DNA of 64,000 nt from Ottelia alismoides. Its lineage: Eukaryota > Streptophyta > Magnoliopsida > Alismatales > Hydrocharitaceae. The notes beneath the pieces were generated by a model that had not been told where the DNA came from, made no database searches, and saw nothing but the letters and a program-made list of their open reading frames with translations. This document shows positions 1 to 10,755 of this stretch, piece after piece; positions within the stretch are counted from its first letter, which is position 1; each line of letters begins with the position of its first letter. A program made the translations under genes and the position numbers. The DNA is taken from assembly GCA_037367405.1 (NCBI GenBank), contig JAZKJV010004148.1:2170501-2234500 (forward strand), read 5' to 3'.

Positions 1-127
1 TTAATGAAGGCAAAATTTAATAAGTCAACCTTGATCCATGTACATCCTCTTTTTCTTTTTCTTTCTTTTTCACTTCTTTTTCAAATAAGTGTTTGCTAAG
101 GGACTAGCAAAGTTAAGCATAGGGGGG
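1..127 (+). other. 3' internal tail and polypurine tract of a left-truncated Athila element
   Basis: This stretch is almost the same as 63,316-63,442, which lies just upstream of the 3' LTR of the element at 49,708-64,000. It ends in a G-rich tract (TATAGGGGGG type, about 118-127) directly followed by the LTR start TGATGAAT. That order marks the LTR at 128 as a 3' LTR. The rest of this element lies to the left of the window. Confidence 0.85.
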
Positions 128-147
128 TGATGAATACCCATTCATCA
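128..147 (+). repeat. palindromic LTR terminus
   Basis: The first 20 bases read TGATGAAT-ACCC-ATTCATCA, a perfect 8-bp inverted repeat with a 4-base centre. The same kind of palindrome forms the outer end of the LTRs at 18,064-18,084, 44,016-44,035, 45,921-45,941 and 49,708-49,727. Confidence 0.8.
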
Positions 148-1298
148 CTCTTTATTCTTCTATTTTAGCTACAAAAACCTTTGCAAATACATGTAGATAT
201 GTGTAAATACAAATAAATACCAAAAGCATGCATTGTGTAAAAACCTATAATTAGCATGTTTTTGTGCACAAAATAAAAGAATAAAGAGCAAAAAGAAAAA
301 GAGGGAAATATTTAGAATAAATATTGAGCAACCTAACCCAAGGGAGGGCTCAGCATGGGCCTGACCGCATAAAAGCCAAAGTAGAGGGAGATAGGAGCTC
401 ACTTGTTTATATTTGTAAATAAATTAAACTATATATTTTCCTCACCCAAAAAGAAGCTTGTACATATTGTATATATTCTATTAAAAACAAAATAAAAAGA
501 TAAAAATCAAAAAGACAAAAATACCCCTTCACCATGTGTATAGACCACACTCTTGTATTTATTTAACCCTATAAATAAATTCATTTATTTTCTAAACTTT
601 TTGTAAATATTCTATATTACCTTTTGTAAATAAAATAAATAAAAAGAAACAAAACAAAAATCAAATCAAAATTACAAAATTGAAAATACCAAAAATACAT
701 TGTATTAATACCATGTATATAAATGTAGATATCCATTTATTTCACACTTGTATATAAGTGATAAAAATAAAATAAAAATATTCTTTTATTCCATATTTCA
801 TCTTATAAATAAATAAAATAAAATACAAAATGAGCATAAAAACACAAAAAAATAACAAATAAAAAATCAAAAATAAAAATTCATGTAGTGTACATATACC
901 TATATATAGAGCTAACCTATTTTTATTTCCAAAAATTAATTAAAAATCACCAAAAAATAGAAAAAAATAAAAGAAAAATATTTCATGTTTTGAGTTTTCA
1001 CTAATTCGACCTATTTATGCCCTAAAAAAATAAAACAAAAATCGCATACACGTGGCCGCTCCTGGTTGGTCCACGGGGGAATGTTGACCCCGGTCAACTC
1101 CCCCGCGACCCCTTTCCTATTCTGGACCTCGCGCGCCGCGTCACCTTCTCCGATTTATGCACGCGCATCCAGGCTGTCCCCCACTCAACCCCCGCGCCCG
1201 GACTCTTCGCCGCACATCCCTCTCCCTCGCCCGATCCTTCGCCATCGAATCTACACTTTCCATCGCCGTCCTCACTCAACCCTAATCGCCCGGCCACA

Positions 1299-1306
1299 TT
1301 ATAAAA
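1299..1306 (+). promoter_or_regulatory. LTR TATA box, upstream copy
   Basis: TTATAAAA lies at the AT-to-GC boundary of the LTR core. It is in the first unit of the 531-bp duplication, so it duplicates the TATA box at 1,830. Confidence 0.55.
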
Positions 1307-1829
1307 CCATCACCTCCGCCGCCTCCGCGCCGCATCTTTGGCCCATCTCCTTCTTCCCCGTGACCTCCATCGGCAAGGCGAGAGTGACAGCAAGCTTTTG
1401 CCCGTGTTGCAGTGAGGCGAGAGGGCGATTCCATCGATCCGGCGTAACCTCGCCGTCCTTGCTCCGCCGCCGCGTCGAGCATCGAGCTTCAGGCCTTGAC
1501 GCCCTTCGAAGCTACGACCCGGAGATAGCCCATCTCCAGCACAGTCTCCAGCATCCATCAGGTAGCCTTAATTCTTTTTAATTTAGCTTAATTTCCGATT
1601 ACGCCCAAATCATCGCTCCGACGTATATCTTCGATTCCGGCCACTCCGATCACCCACCTTCCAATCCGACACCGCCATCATCTTCGCAACCTCCTCACGC
1701 ACCTTCTTCACCCCTTCACTCAACCCAGATCGCACAGGATCTGGGATTCGAGCTCCCTCGCCCGATCCTTCGCCATCGAATCTACACTTTCCATCGCCGT
1801 CCTCACTCAACCCTAATCGCCCGGCCACA

Positions 1830-1837
1830 TTATAAAA
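1830..1837 (+). promoter_or_regulatory. LTR TATA box, downstream copy
   Basis: TTATAAAA lies about 262 bases before the candidate donor at 2,093. The same TATA-to-donor distance is seen in the LTRs at 49,708 (259) and 40,442 (260), which supports this as the ancestral promoter position. Confidence 0.6.
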
Positions 1838-2092
1838 CCATCACCTCCGCCGCCTCCGCGCCGCATCTTTGGCCCATCTCCTTCTTCCCCGTGACCTCCA
1901 TCGGCAAGGCGAGAGTGACAGCAAGCTTTTGCCCGTGTTGCAGTGAGGCGAGAGGGCGATTCCATCGATCCGGCGTAACCTCGCCGTCCTTGCTCCGCCG
2001 CCGCGTCGAGCATCGAGCTTCAGGCCTTGACGCCCTTCGAAGCTACGACCCGGAGATAGCCCATCTCCAGCCCAGTCTACTTCATCCATCAG

Positions 2093-2402
2093 GTAACCTT
2101 AGTTCTTTCCCATTTAGCGTAATTTCCGATTTCCCCCAATTCCGACCTCCGACGCATATCTCCGATTCCGACCACTCCGATCACCCATCTTCCAATCCGA
2201 CCCGATCAGCACCTTCGCAACCTCCTCACGCACCTTCTACGCACCTTCACTCAACCCAGATCGCACAGGATCTGGGAGTTGAGCTCCATCGCCGTCGCCT
2301 CGCCGGAGCTCATTCGCCACGCCGCACAGTCCACCTTCACGCCACCTAACCGGGTCGAGGCACTTTGCCCTCGACCCGCGAAGCTTCTTGACTATTTTTC
2401 AG
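2093..2402 (+). other. candidate 5'-UTR intron in the LTR (310 nt)
   Basis: The donor CAG/GTAACC at 2,093 and the acceptor TTTTTCAG/GTCC ending at 2,402 define 310 nt. The homologous LTRs keep the same pair: 51,153-51,462 (310 nt, plus strand) and 42,270-42,580 (311 nt, minus strand). The duplicated unit adds a second donor, CAG/GTAGCC, at 1,562. Splicing is inferred only from these conserved signals. Confidence 0.5.
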
Positions 2403-2757
2403 GTCCAAAGGAGGTGTCTGAGCCTCCTTCCCAGTTCAGCCAGGAGCTTCGAGCAGCCAGGTCTCGCCGGAGCCCCTCCAGGGTTCGGTTGGACCCTTGG
2501 CCATCACCAGCAGCTGCGGGCAGTCACCAGGAATCTTCTCCGACCTTCAGGCGCAGCTGAGGAGGACCGGAGTACACGCAGGAGGCCGGCGAACTTCGCC
2601 GGCGTCGAGTTCCTCCTCCACCTTCCAGAGCCGTCCGATGAGGTCCTCGCTCCAGATCTAATCCTGAGCGTCCATCCTTGGAGGAGCAGTAGCCGTTGAT
2701 CTATCTGAGATCTCATCTGGACCGTTGAGCAGCGAGGTTAAGCCACGACGTCTCTCA

Positions 2758-2950
2758 GCCGTTCGATTATACACGTGGCTGCACCTCGACCATCCGATCT
2801 GAGCTTGATTACCTTCGAAGAGCCACGTCGCATCTGCACCGTCCGATCACCCACGTGGACGCATCCCAGCCGTCGGATCAGGCCAGCGTTTCAGAGTTAA
2901 AGGCGCGTCTGTTCTCCGCCGTCCGATCATCCACGCGTCATCATCTGGGC
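2758..2950 (+). repeat. array of CCGTCCGATC and CACGTGG motifs before the poly(A) signal
   Basis: A degenerate unit of about 35-55 bases recurs several times, built of CCGTCCGATC-like and CACGTGG (G-box) words. Examples are near 2,758, 2,790, 2,838, 2,870 and 2,919. The minus LTR has related words at about 41,800-41,960. Confidence 0.55.
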
Positions 2951-2960
2951 CGTCGCTATT

Positions 2961-2966
2961 AATAAA
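2961..2966 (+). terminator. LTR poly(A) signal AATAAA
   Basis: AATAAA sits in the conserved context AATAAAGGGNTAAATTT. The same block occurs at 51,840 in the plus-strand LTR and at 41,784-41,789 (reverse strand) in the minus LTR, so it is the likely end of the R region. Confidence 0.6.
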
Positions 2967-3114
2967 GGGGTAAATTTCATAGGACCCCCTCGTAGTTTGT
3001 CGTTTTCATTTTAGACCTGTAATTTTGAATTCTAGTTGTTCATTTTCTGGGTTATTTGCATCAAGGACCTCGCGCTTTATTTTATTTGCGATTATACCCC
3101 TGCCAGTAGAGACC

Positions 3115-3369
3115 CACGTGCCTTGGCACGTGTTTTGTTGGGTTATTTGCATAGAACCCCTTGTAGTTCTGGATGTTCTTCAATGAATAAAATGTTTTGT
3201 TTATTTGCATATATACCCCTGTGAGCATTGATTTTGCACATGTGCGAATTATTTTGGGTAAATTGCATATAAGCCCCTGGACTTTTGGTACTTGTTACCA
3301 ATAAGCCCTCGGAACCTACTTTTATTACATTTAGGTCCCTGTGTGCCCCAGACACGTGCTTGGCACGTG
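3115..3369 (+). repeat. paired G-box hairpins in the LTR tail
   Basis: Two inverted repeats occur: CACGTGCC-TT-GGCACGTG at 3,115-3,132 and CACGTGC-TTG-GCACGTG at 3,353-3,369. They lie within degenerate repeats of the type TTGGGTTATTTGCATA..ACCCCTG (about 2,970-3,460). The second stem is kept at 52,232-52,248 with a paired change. Confidence 0.6.
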
Positions 3370-4396
3370 ATTTCTTGGGTATTTTGCACCAGGACCCCAG
3401 AACTTTTGGGTATTTGCACATAGGTCCCTGTGCACAGTGCCCCCTTGTTCTTTTTGAATAAAATATCAAACGACCTCCAAATCCAATGAGATTTTGACAC
3501 ATGGCTCCTGCCATGGTGTAGGAATTTCTATGATTTTTGGGGACATTTTTGATTTCATTTATTATTTTTAAAAATTCAAAAACCCCTCTTTTCGCCACTG
3601 TTTGACTTTAAAAATACCAAAAAAATATTAAAACTCCACTAAAAATTCTAAAAAAATTAGACATTGTTGTTTACTGTTTGCTTGATTTTCTAGCCAATTT
3701 TTGCTACTTTTCATCACTTAAAAACCCTAAAAATTGAAAAACCCAAAAAACCCATAAAAATTGTAATAAATAAATTAAAAATCCAAAAACAATAATTAGG
3801 GTGCCTAAATTTTCCTTATTCTTTCTAGAATATAGGAAAAATACCTTTAGGGCTTTTTGAGATCCAAAATTATTTTATTTTTGGGTCTTTAGCCTTGCTG
3901 GACAGTTCCCTATTTTTCTTGCATTGTTTGATTTTTAATAATTATTTTATGCATTAGAAAAATTCCAAAAATTCACCAAAAACAGTAAAAAACATTTAAA
4001 ACATAAAAACCAATTTTCTGGAATTTTTGCATCATTTCTTGTGTGTTGTATAAATTGTTGAAGTTGCATTACATTCATTTTATTCCATTTTCTTATCTTT
4101 TAAAAAATCAAAAAAATTACAAAAACAAATAAAAACCATAAAAAGACTATTCGGGATTCTTGACTACATCGTAGGCCGCAAGGCCAATCTGTGCTCCTTG
4201 TGTTCGACCCTGGGAGCTATGCCAGGTTAATCCTATAGCAGGACCACTTCTATCTTGTGTTTTGATTGATTGATTTCTTTGTGAGTGGTTTATTTTTTTT
4301 TTTTTCTTGATTCACTTAGCCCATTTGATTGAGGTCGCAACGACATTGTGATTTATTTCTTTAGACCTTTTACCTCTGTCATTTGGGCGGCGATCA

Positions 4397-7300
4397 TACT
4401 CTCGGCTGAGCGCATAAGTTATATGCTCTCAGAAGACAAGCATGAAAACCCTAAATCAAAGGAAGAAAAAGCATACAATGACAAGTATGATGAAGATCAT
4501 GTCTTGTCTAGATGCTACATCTTCGGTTCTCTGTCCAATGTTCTTCAGAAACAACATGTGGAGATGAGTACTTGCCAAGAGATAATGAAGAATCTGAAAG
4601 ATATGTTTGGTGACATTAACCGCATCAAGCGGTACAACGTTATGAAAGAACTCGTTCGCTGCAAGATGCAGGAAGGGACTTCGGTCCGTGAACATGTACT
4701 CAAAATCTTTGGGTACTTATCGGAGCTGGAGACTCTGGGGGCAACTATGAATGGAGACATGCAATCTGATTTCATTCTGTTATTATTGCCCAAATCTTTC
4801 AATAGCTTTGTGGTGTCATTCCACATGAACAAGCTGGAGTTGACAAATGCTGGGCTTCTTACTGCATTAAAGTCTGTAGAAGACGTGATGAAGAAAGATG
4901 GTCTCGTTGGCAGTGCAATGGTTGCACAGGTCAAAGGGAAGCGCAATCGGAAGCATGGTTCTCAGAAGGGCCTGGCCCAAAAGATAAATAAGAAGGGACA
5001 AAGTGTTGGCTCATTTTCCAATGCATCCACTCTAATGGCGTCGAAGAAAATCGACATCTGTCACCACTGCAAAAAGCCGGGGCACTGGAGGCATAATTGC
5101 CCGGATTACCTGAAGTTGGTCGACAAAGGTAAAGCCCCAGCAGGTATGAAATCTACTTTTATCATTGAAACCAATTTTCTCATTGGACAAGAAGGAAGTT
5201 GGGTTGTTGATTCTGGTGCTTCTGTTCATGTATGCAATTTGTTGCATTTGTTTCAGGAAACTAGAAAACTTGAAGAAGGGGGAGATAGTCATCCAGATGG
5301 GATCTGATGCAAGTGTTGCAGCAGTCGCCGTCGGGACTTGTCGGCTATCATTATCTAGTGGTAGAGTCCTACTACTTAGAGAGTGTCTTTATGTACCTAA
5401 AGTCAGAAGGAATTTAATATCTGTATCTAAGCTAGTTAGAAGTGGATATTCGTTCCTATTCTGTAATAAATTAGTCATAAATCGTTATGATAAATATATT
5501 GCGGATGGCATTTTGACTTCTAGAGGACTCTATGAATTGTGCATTGATAAATGTTATACGAATATTACAACCACTAATAAAAACCCTAAAAGAACCAGGG
5601 AGAATGAAAATCTTTCGAATGAGATTTGGCATTAAAGGCTTGGTCATTTATCTGTTGATAAGATCAATAGATTAATAAAGGATGGACCTTTAGATTTTCT
5701 ACAGGTTCAAACTTTACCTACTTGCAAGAATTACATTTAATGAAAAATGACCATGATGCCTTTCCGTAACAAGGTTACAAGATGTGAAGTTATTATTGAC
5801 CTAATACATATTGATTTATGTGGTCCCTTCAGTACCGCGACTCGAAATGGATATCGATATTACTTGACGCTTATTGATGACCATTCGTGATACGGGTTTG
5901 TCTTCCTATTACGCCATAAATCTGAAAGTTTTGAAAAGTTCAAAGAATTCAAGGCTTTAGTTGAGAACCAAACCGATAGGAAGATTAAATGGATTCGATC
6001 TGATCGATGTGGCGAGTACCTCTCAGATGAATTCAATGAATATCTTAAATAGAATGGAATTGTATCCAATCTCACTCATCCTAGAAGTCCCAACATAATG
6101 GTGTTGCTGAAAGATGCAACAGAACCATCGTAGATATGGTTCATTCAATGATGAGCAAAGCACATTTACCACTTACTTTCTAGGGATATGCAGTAGAGAT
6201 TGCAAATATGTTCCTGAATAAGATTCCTAGCAAATCTGTACCTATGACTCCTCACGAGCTCTTGTATGGAACCAAACCTAGTGTTAATCACTTGAGGGTT
6301 GGGGTTGCTTGGTACATGCGAAGAACGTGGATGCAAGTAAGCTAGAATCTCGCTCTCGTGAGTGTTACTTCATTGGGTATGTTAGAGATGGTATTGGATA
6401 CAAACTCTATGACCCTGAACTCAAAAGGTTCTTGTTTTTAGAGATGTGAAATTCTGGAGAATGATTTCCTTAAAGGTCAAGATAAATATGAAGTAAAGGA
6501 ACTCATTGAATCCCCAGAGTATTATGAGCTTCCTGAACCAGAAACTGAAGAGATAAATAAAGATGAAACACCCATACCTCTTCGAAGGAGTTCGAGGGTG
6601 GTTGCACCACCTGGAAAGGTATGGATTCCATGTGTCAAGTGAAACTGACAATGATCCTACTTCATTTGATGAAGCACTCACGGATCATGACATGGATAGA
6701 TGGATGCTAGAAATGAAGTCAGAAATTGACTCCATGCATAAGAATGGTGTATGGACCCTAGTGGATCAACCTAAGGGGTAAAACCCATTAGGTGTAAATG
6801 GATCTTCAAGAGAAAGAGGGACCTGATGAGAAAGCAGAGACTTTCAAGGCACGGCTCGTAGACAAGGTCTATACACAGAGAGAAGGCATCGACTACGATG
6901 AGACTTTCTCTCCTCTGTCTATGCTTAAATCCATTCAGGACATTGCTAGCTATAGATGCATATCTTGACTACGACATCTAGCAGATGGACGGCAAGACGG
7001 CTTTCCTTAATGGATACCTCGAGGAGGATATCTATATGGAGCAGCCCCAGGGCTTCATAATTGAGGATGACAAAGTATGCAAGATAAAGAAATCCATCAT
7101 GGGCTCAAGCAAGCTTCTCGTAGCTGGAACATCATATTTGACGAAACCATAAAGAGTTATGATTTTATGCAGAATTCTGATGAACCTTGTGTGTACAAGA
7201 AGCTTAGTGGGAGCGCCATTGTTTTCATCGTGCTTTATGTAGATGACATCCTTATCATTGGGAATGATACATGGATGATGACCAGTGTGAATATTTGGTT

Positions 7301-8199
7301 GTCCTATAACTTTGAGATGAAAGATCTTGGAGAAGCCTCTTACATCTTCGGTCTGAAGTTGTTCAGAAACCGAGAGAAAAGGATATTGGGATTGTCTCAA
7401 CTTGGATACATTAAGAAGATTCTTGAACGATTCCATATGGATAGTTCCAAGAAAGAATTCCTACCATTAAGACATGGTATCCACCTATCTAAACACCTCA
7501 AACTGTTGAGGAAATTAATGCAATGGCTGGATGCCCTTATGCATCAACTGTAGGAAGCTTAATGTATGCCATGATGTGCACTAGGACAGATATCTGCCAT
7601 GTAGTGGGAGTGGTAAGTCATTACCAATCCTATTATGGAGAACAACACTGGAATGCAGTAAAGAACATATTTAAATATCTAAGACGGACGCAAGATTACA
7701 TCTTGGTCTATGGAGATGGTGTTCTCCAAGTCTTGGGATATACAGATTCTGACTTCCAATCAAATATTGATGATCGAAAGTCAACATCAGGGTTTGTATT
7801 CCTATTGAATGGTGGTGCTGTGAGCTGGAGAAGCAAGAAGTAGGACACTACAACTGATTCAACAACAGAAGCCGAATACAATGCCGCATCGGATGCTGCA
7901 AAGGAGTCGTTGTGGTAGCGCAAGTTCGTGCTGGAGCTTGGTGTAGTTTCCTCTGATACTCCCATCCCACTGCTGTATGATAACATGGGAGCCATTGTCC
8001 AGGCGAAGGAACCCAGATGGCATCAGAAAAGCAAGCACGTGGAAAGGAAATCCACATCATTCGGGAGATTCAAAAGCGTGGTGATAGCACCATCACCAAG
8101 GTGGCCTCTGCCGACAACGTTGCTTATCCTCTCGTCAAACCTCTGACACAAACTTTTCGACCAACAAGTAATGAGTATGTCTTTAAGGATTGTTCCTAA
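4397..8199 (+). pseudogene. Ty1/copia gag-pol, 5' part cut off by the Athila insertion, many frame breaks
   Basis: Gag starts abruptly at 4,397, matching family sequence some tens of residues in, and runs open to 5,307 with a zinc knuckle CHHCKKPGHWRHNC at about 5,059-5,100. The protease motif VVDSGAS is at about 5,200, followed by a frameshift near 5,275. GAG-pre-integrase (about 5,390-5,730) and integrase (about 5,740-6,350, with IDLCGPF and IRSDRCGEY around catalytic aspartates) carry several stops. The RT region (about 6,790-7,500) has FLNGYLEEDIYMEQPQGF and the catalytic YVDD at about 7,240. RNase H (about 7,730-8,180) ends in the usual copia region. Nothing here could give an active polyprotein. 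The missing start should lie left of the window, beyond the nested Athila element. Lineage within copia was not assigned. Confidence 0.92.
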
Positions 8200-8215
8200 A
8201 TGGTTCTGAGGGCTA

Positions 8216-8224
8216 GTGGGAGAT
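8216..8224 (+). promoter_or_regulatory. copia polypurine tract
   Basis: AGTGGGAGA(T) precedes the LTR start TGTTAG. The related copia copies have CTAGTGGGAGAT or a variant before TGTTGG at 22,616 and 30,175. Confidence 0.7.
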
Positions 8225-9483
8225 TGTTAGCAATGTGATCCTGAGGCGAACCATTCCTGCAATAAATGTAATTGTAATAAATGATTTATCAATAAATGTT
8301 ATTGATTATGTTTCACTCCCTTTCTAATGTTGAATGAATGAATGCACTATAAGGTCCCTCTGTACAATATGGGTTATGTACCATGGCCAACATGATAATC
8401 ATACAACTATTAATTCATTGATTGAATCATAGAGGCTGATGCTTGGATGAATATCTAAGGAGTTAGATAGAGGACTCATCAAGCATCATCAATGATTGAC
8501 AAGTGATGATCTCCAGCCTGAGAAGGAGATGTCAATCCTTTCTCAGTAGGCTGATATCTGATCGACCTCTTGATGCAGGTCCTCTGCATGGGAATAGTGA
8601 TTCGGAGGTATGAAATTAGTTGAGTCAATGGGTTAACTTAACGAGATCGAGATAACCAAAGACCTATGATGAATACTGTCACATCATAGGTACACATCCT
8701 CTGACCAGATACAGATGTGTTGCTATATGTCTGAGTAACTACATTTGGCAGACCATTAGGTTCATGACCTAACTAAGGTCTATACACCGGCGAGCTGGTG
8801 TGCATGCAAGGGCATATGAGCAATACGATCTCTCAAAGGGATCATACATGTTCACTTGTGAACCGGGAGACATGAGCTCACTCATGAGGTATTGGAACTG
8901 ATCAAATTCCATGCATGATCGTCATGCTTTAGAAGCATGACATTAATTTTAAGGTAAAATATATGCTTTGTGAAAGTATATGGTCTGTACCAAATCCCAA
9001 GGACCAAGATTGAGAAACTTAGTGATCAGACCATGAAGATGACAGTGTAAAAATGATCTATATCTTCAGGATGATAATGAGTCTTCCATTATGCAGGATG
9101 TACATGTATTGGGAATACCTGAGGGTGATTTGATCATAAACGATTGTATAACCATGACGCTTACAATCTGAAGGAGTGATGAAACAAGTCTGGATTTTAG
9201 TGACTCCTCTCATTAGAGAAGTGACCTAATCTTAGTCCATGTACTGGACATTGATCTGAATAAGATTCAGGTGCAATGAGATGATTAGGTTTATGGTCTT
9301 GATTGAATCAAGCATCTACGAGAGGTCCATAGGATCTGGATTTGAGATGTGATCTCAATATCCAAGTCACTATACATGGAATAATACAATCGCCATGTCC
9401 TTATCTCCAAGTATCTGAGGAAAAATAACATTGTTCTTGAATGGTTCAAGAATAATTCCATAAGATCTAAGCATTGCGAAATT

Positions 9484-9623
9484 GATAATTAAATGTGATT
9501 TAATTATCATGATGTATAAGGAATGATCCAATATAATTAAATGTGATTTAATTATTATGGATAGGAATAATGTGGATAGAAATATCCAATTATACATAAT
9601 ATATTATAAATGTGATTTATAAT
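9484..9623 (+). repeat. three perfect AT-rich hairpins with a GTG loop
   Basis: 9,484-9,508 has arms GATAATTAAAT and ATTTAATTATC (11 bp). 9,533-9,555 has ATAATTAAAT and ATTTAATTAT (10 bp). 9,603-9,623 has ATTATAAAT and ATTTATAAT (9 bp). All three have the loop GTG. Decayed versions lie at about 23,850-24,025 and 31,410-31,580 in the related LTRs. Confidence 0.85.
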
Positions 9624-10141
9624 GTATTAGAGAGAGCTCATTATAATTTATATTTATTGATTATTTTATTAATGTGTATTGGATACACATTGTCTAATTA
9701 ATTGAAAATGTAAATTATATTTTGTTTTGGGTTGTGAATGTGACTCACAATTTTCCAATGTCAAGATTGTAATATTCCAAAAATTAATTGTGATTTATTT
9801 TTGGAGAATAAATCCCAACAAAAGTTGTTGGATTAAATAATGGAGAATTTCAAGCAGATATGCAATCTCATGGAAATCCATGAGATTGCCCCCACTTGGT
9901 AAGTGGTGGACGGCTACCAAGTCCTATATGGAATTGGTGGCCGTCTACCCTATTACTTGGGGAGATATGATCTCCATTGAAATCATCTCCTTATATGATT
10001 GGTTTAATTTTAGGATTGATGTATATTTGATTTATCCAATATATTTGATCTAAATTAAATCATAAGTTGTTGGTTTTTACCAACAACAATCTTGATCATT
10101 GGATTGACATAAATTAATCTCATCCATTGCTTTTATATGTC

Positions 10142-10181
10142 CCATGGATTGAGATCCATGGATCCTAAAACCCTATAAATA
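10142..10181 (+). promoter_or_regulatory. copia LTR promoter: palindrome plus TATA box
   Basis: A perfect inverted repeat CCATGGAT-TGAG-ATCCATGG lies just upstream of TATAAATA (10,174-10,181). The related LTRs keep a palindrome at the same place with a different outer pair: GTCCATGG..CCATGGAC at about 24,522-24,545 and 32,092-32,115, each followed by TATAAG. Confidence 0.6.
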
Positions 10182-10755
10182 GAGAGGCATGCTATGATCT
10201 CTAGTACATGCTATTGGTAGAACATCTCTCTCTCTTTTCTCCTTACACGCCAACCCTCTCTCCCTCTCCTTGGTGTCCGTCCATCAAACCCTAAGGGAGA
10301 TAGCCGTCATCTCCTACGCCACCGCGCCGCCGCTTCGACGTTCTGCGGTTCTTCATCTTCTTAAAGTGCTACGCTCACGAAGGAGATGTTCGATCTCGTG
10401 CGACGAGATCAGGAGTTCACCGTGCTTGGATCAACTCGTTGGATTGCGAGGACAACGCGACTCATCCCCGCGCTCGCAAGCTTCTTCTCCGACAATCGAA
10501 TATGAGACAGGAGGTCTCTTTTTGTAGTGACTTGATCAATCACGCTTCAAGAGGTATTGCATTATACTTGTTGTGGTTATAGATGAAACGATCCGAGAAT
10601 CGTTCTTGGATCATGTGGTTTCATTGCATGAAATTTTTTTTAAATTCCGCTGCACCGAACCACTAGTACGACTAGTCGTTCTTCGTCTTCTTCGATACGA
10701 CAATCACGCTTCTATGATGCGCTTGAGGATTTTACTATATCCTTCACATCCCACA

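Larger units (their letters stand above)
1222..2283 (+). repeat. 531-bp tandem duplication inside the LTR, including the promoter
   Basis: Unit 1 is 1,222-1,752 and unit 2 is 1,753-2,283, with a constant offset of 531. The first part (1,222 to about 1,540 against 1,753 to about 2,070) looks identical. The last 200 bp are clearly diverged, with many substitutions and small indels. Each unit carries a TATA box and a splice-donor-like CAG/GTA. The other LTRs in the window have a single copy of this segment. Confidence 0.92.
128..4396 (+). mobile_element. Athila-type (Ty3/gypsy) 3' LTR, 4.27 kb
   Basis: It is homologous to the 5' LTR at 49,708-53,258 over its whole length: AT-rich start, GC-rich core with promoter signals, poly(A) signal, then an AT-rich tail with the block around 'gtaggccg..aggccaat' and 'tcgaccctgg'. 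It begins TGATGAATACCC and ends about CGGCGATCA, matching the TG..CA rule and the ends of the other Athila LTRs here. It is about 0.7 kb longer than its relatives, mostly because of a 531-bp tandem duplication at 1,222-2,283. The next base to the right is copia gag coding sequence, so this is the right-hand border of an insertion into that gene. The short ORFs in the GC-rich core look like chance frames. Confidence 0.88.
8225..10755 (+). mobile_element. Ty1/copia 3' LTR, about 2.53 kb
   Basis: It begins TGTTAGCAATG right after the PPT and is homologous along its length to the LTRs at 22,616-25,171 and 30,175-32,742. Shared blocks include 'ctggatttgagatgtgatct' near 9,340 and the promoter region near 10,140-10,200. 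The right end is set at CCCACA (10,755), where similarity to the other two LTRs stops; this boundary is less sure than the left one. No protein is encoded. The frames at 10,270-10,527 and 10,573-10,794 are chance ORFs in the GC-richer leader part. Confidence 0.85.

Noticed and set aside
169..402. Minus-strand ORF with a hydrophobic tail, repeated at 49,745-49,981 and 63,480-63,716
   Set aside because: It is conserved only because it lies in the LTR start, which is conserved as DNA; the start codon is not ATG in one copy and the frame length varies.
1066..1581. 171-codon ORF in the GC-rich LTR core and its antisense partners
   Set aside because: GC-rich sequence gives long chance frames on both strands; there is no domain, and the frame is not kept in the homologous LTR at 49,708.
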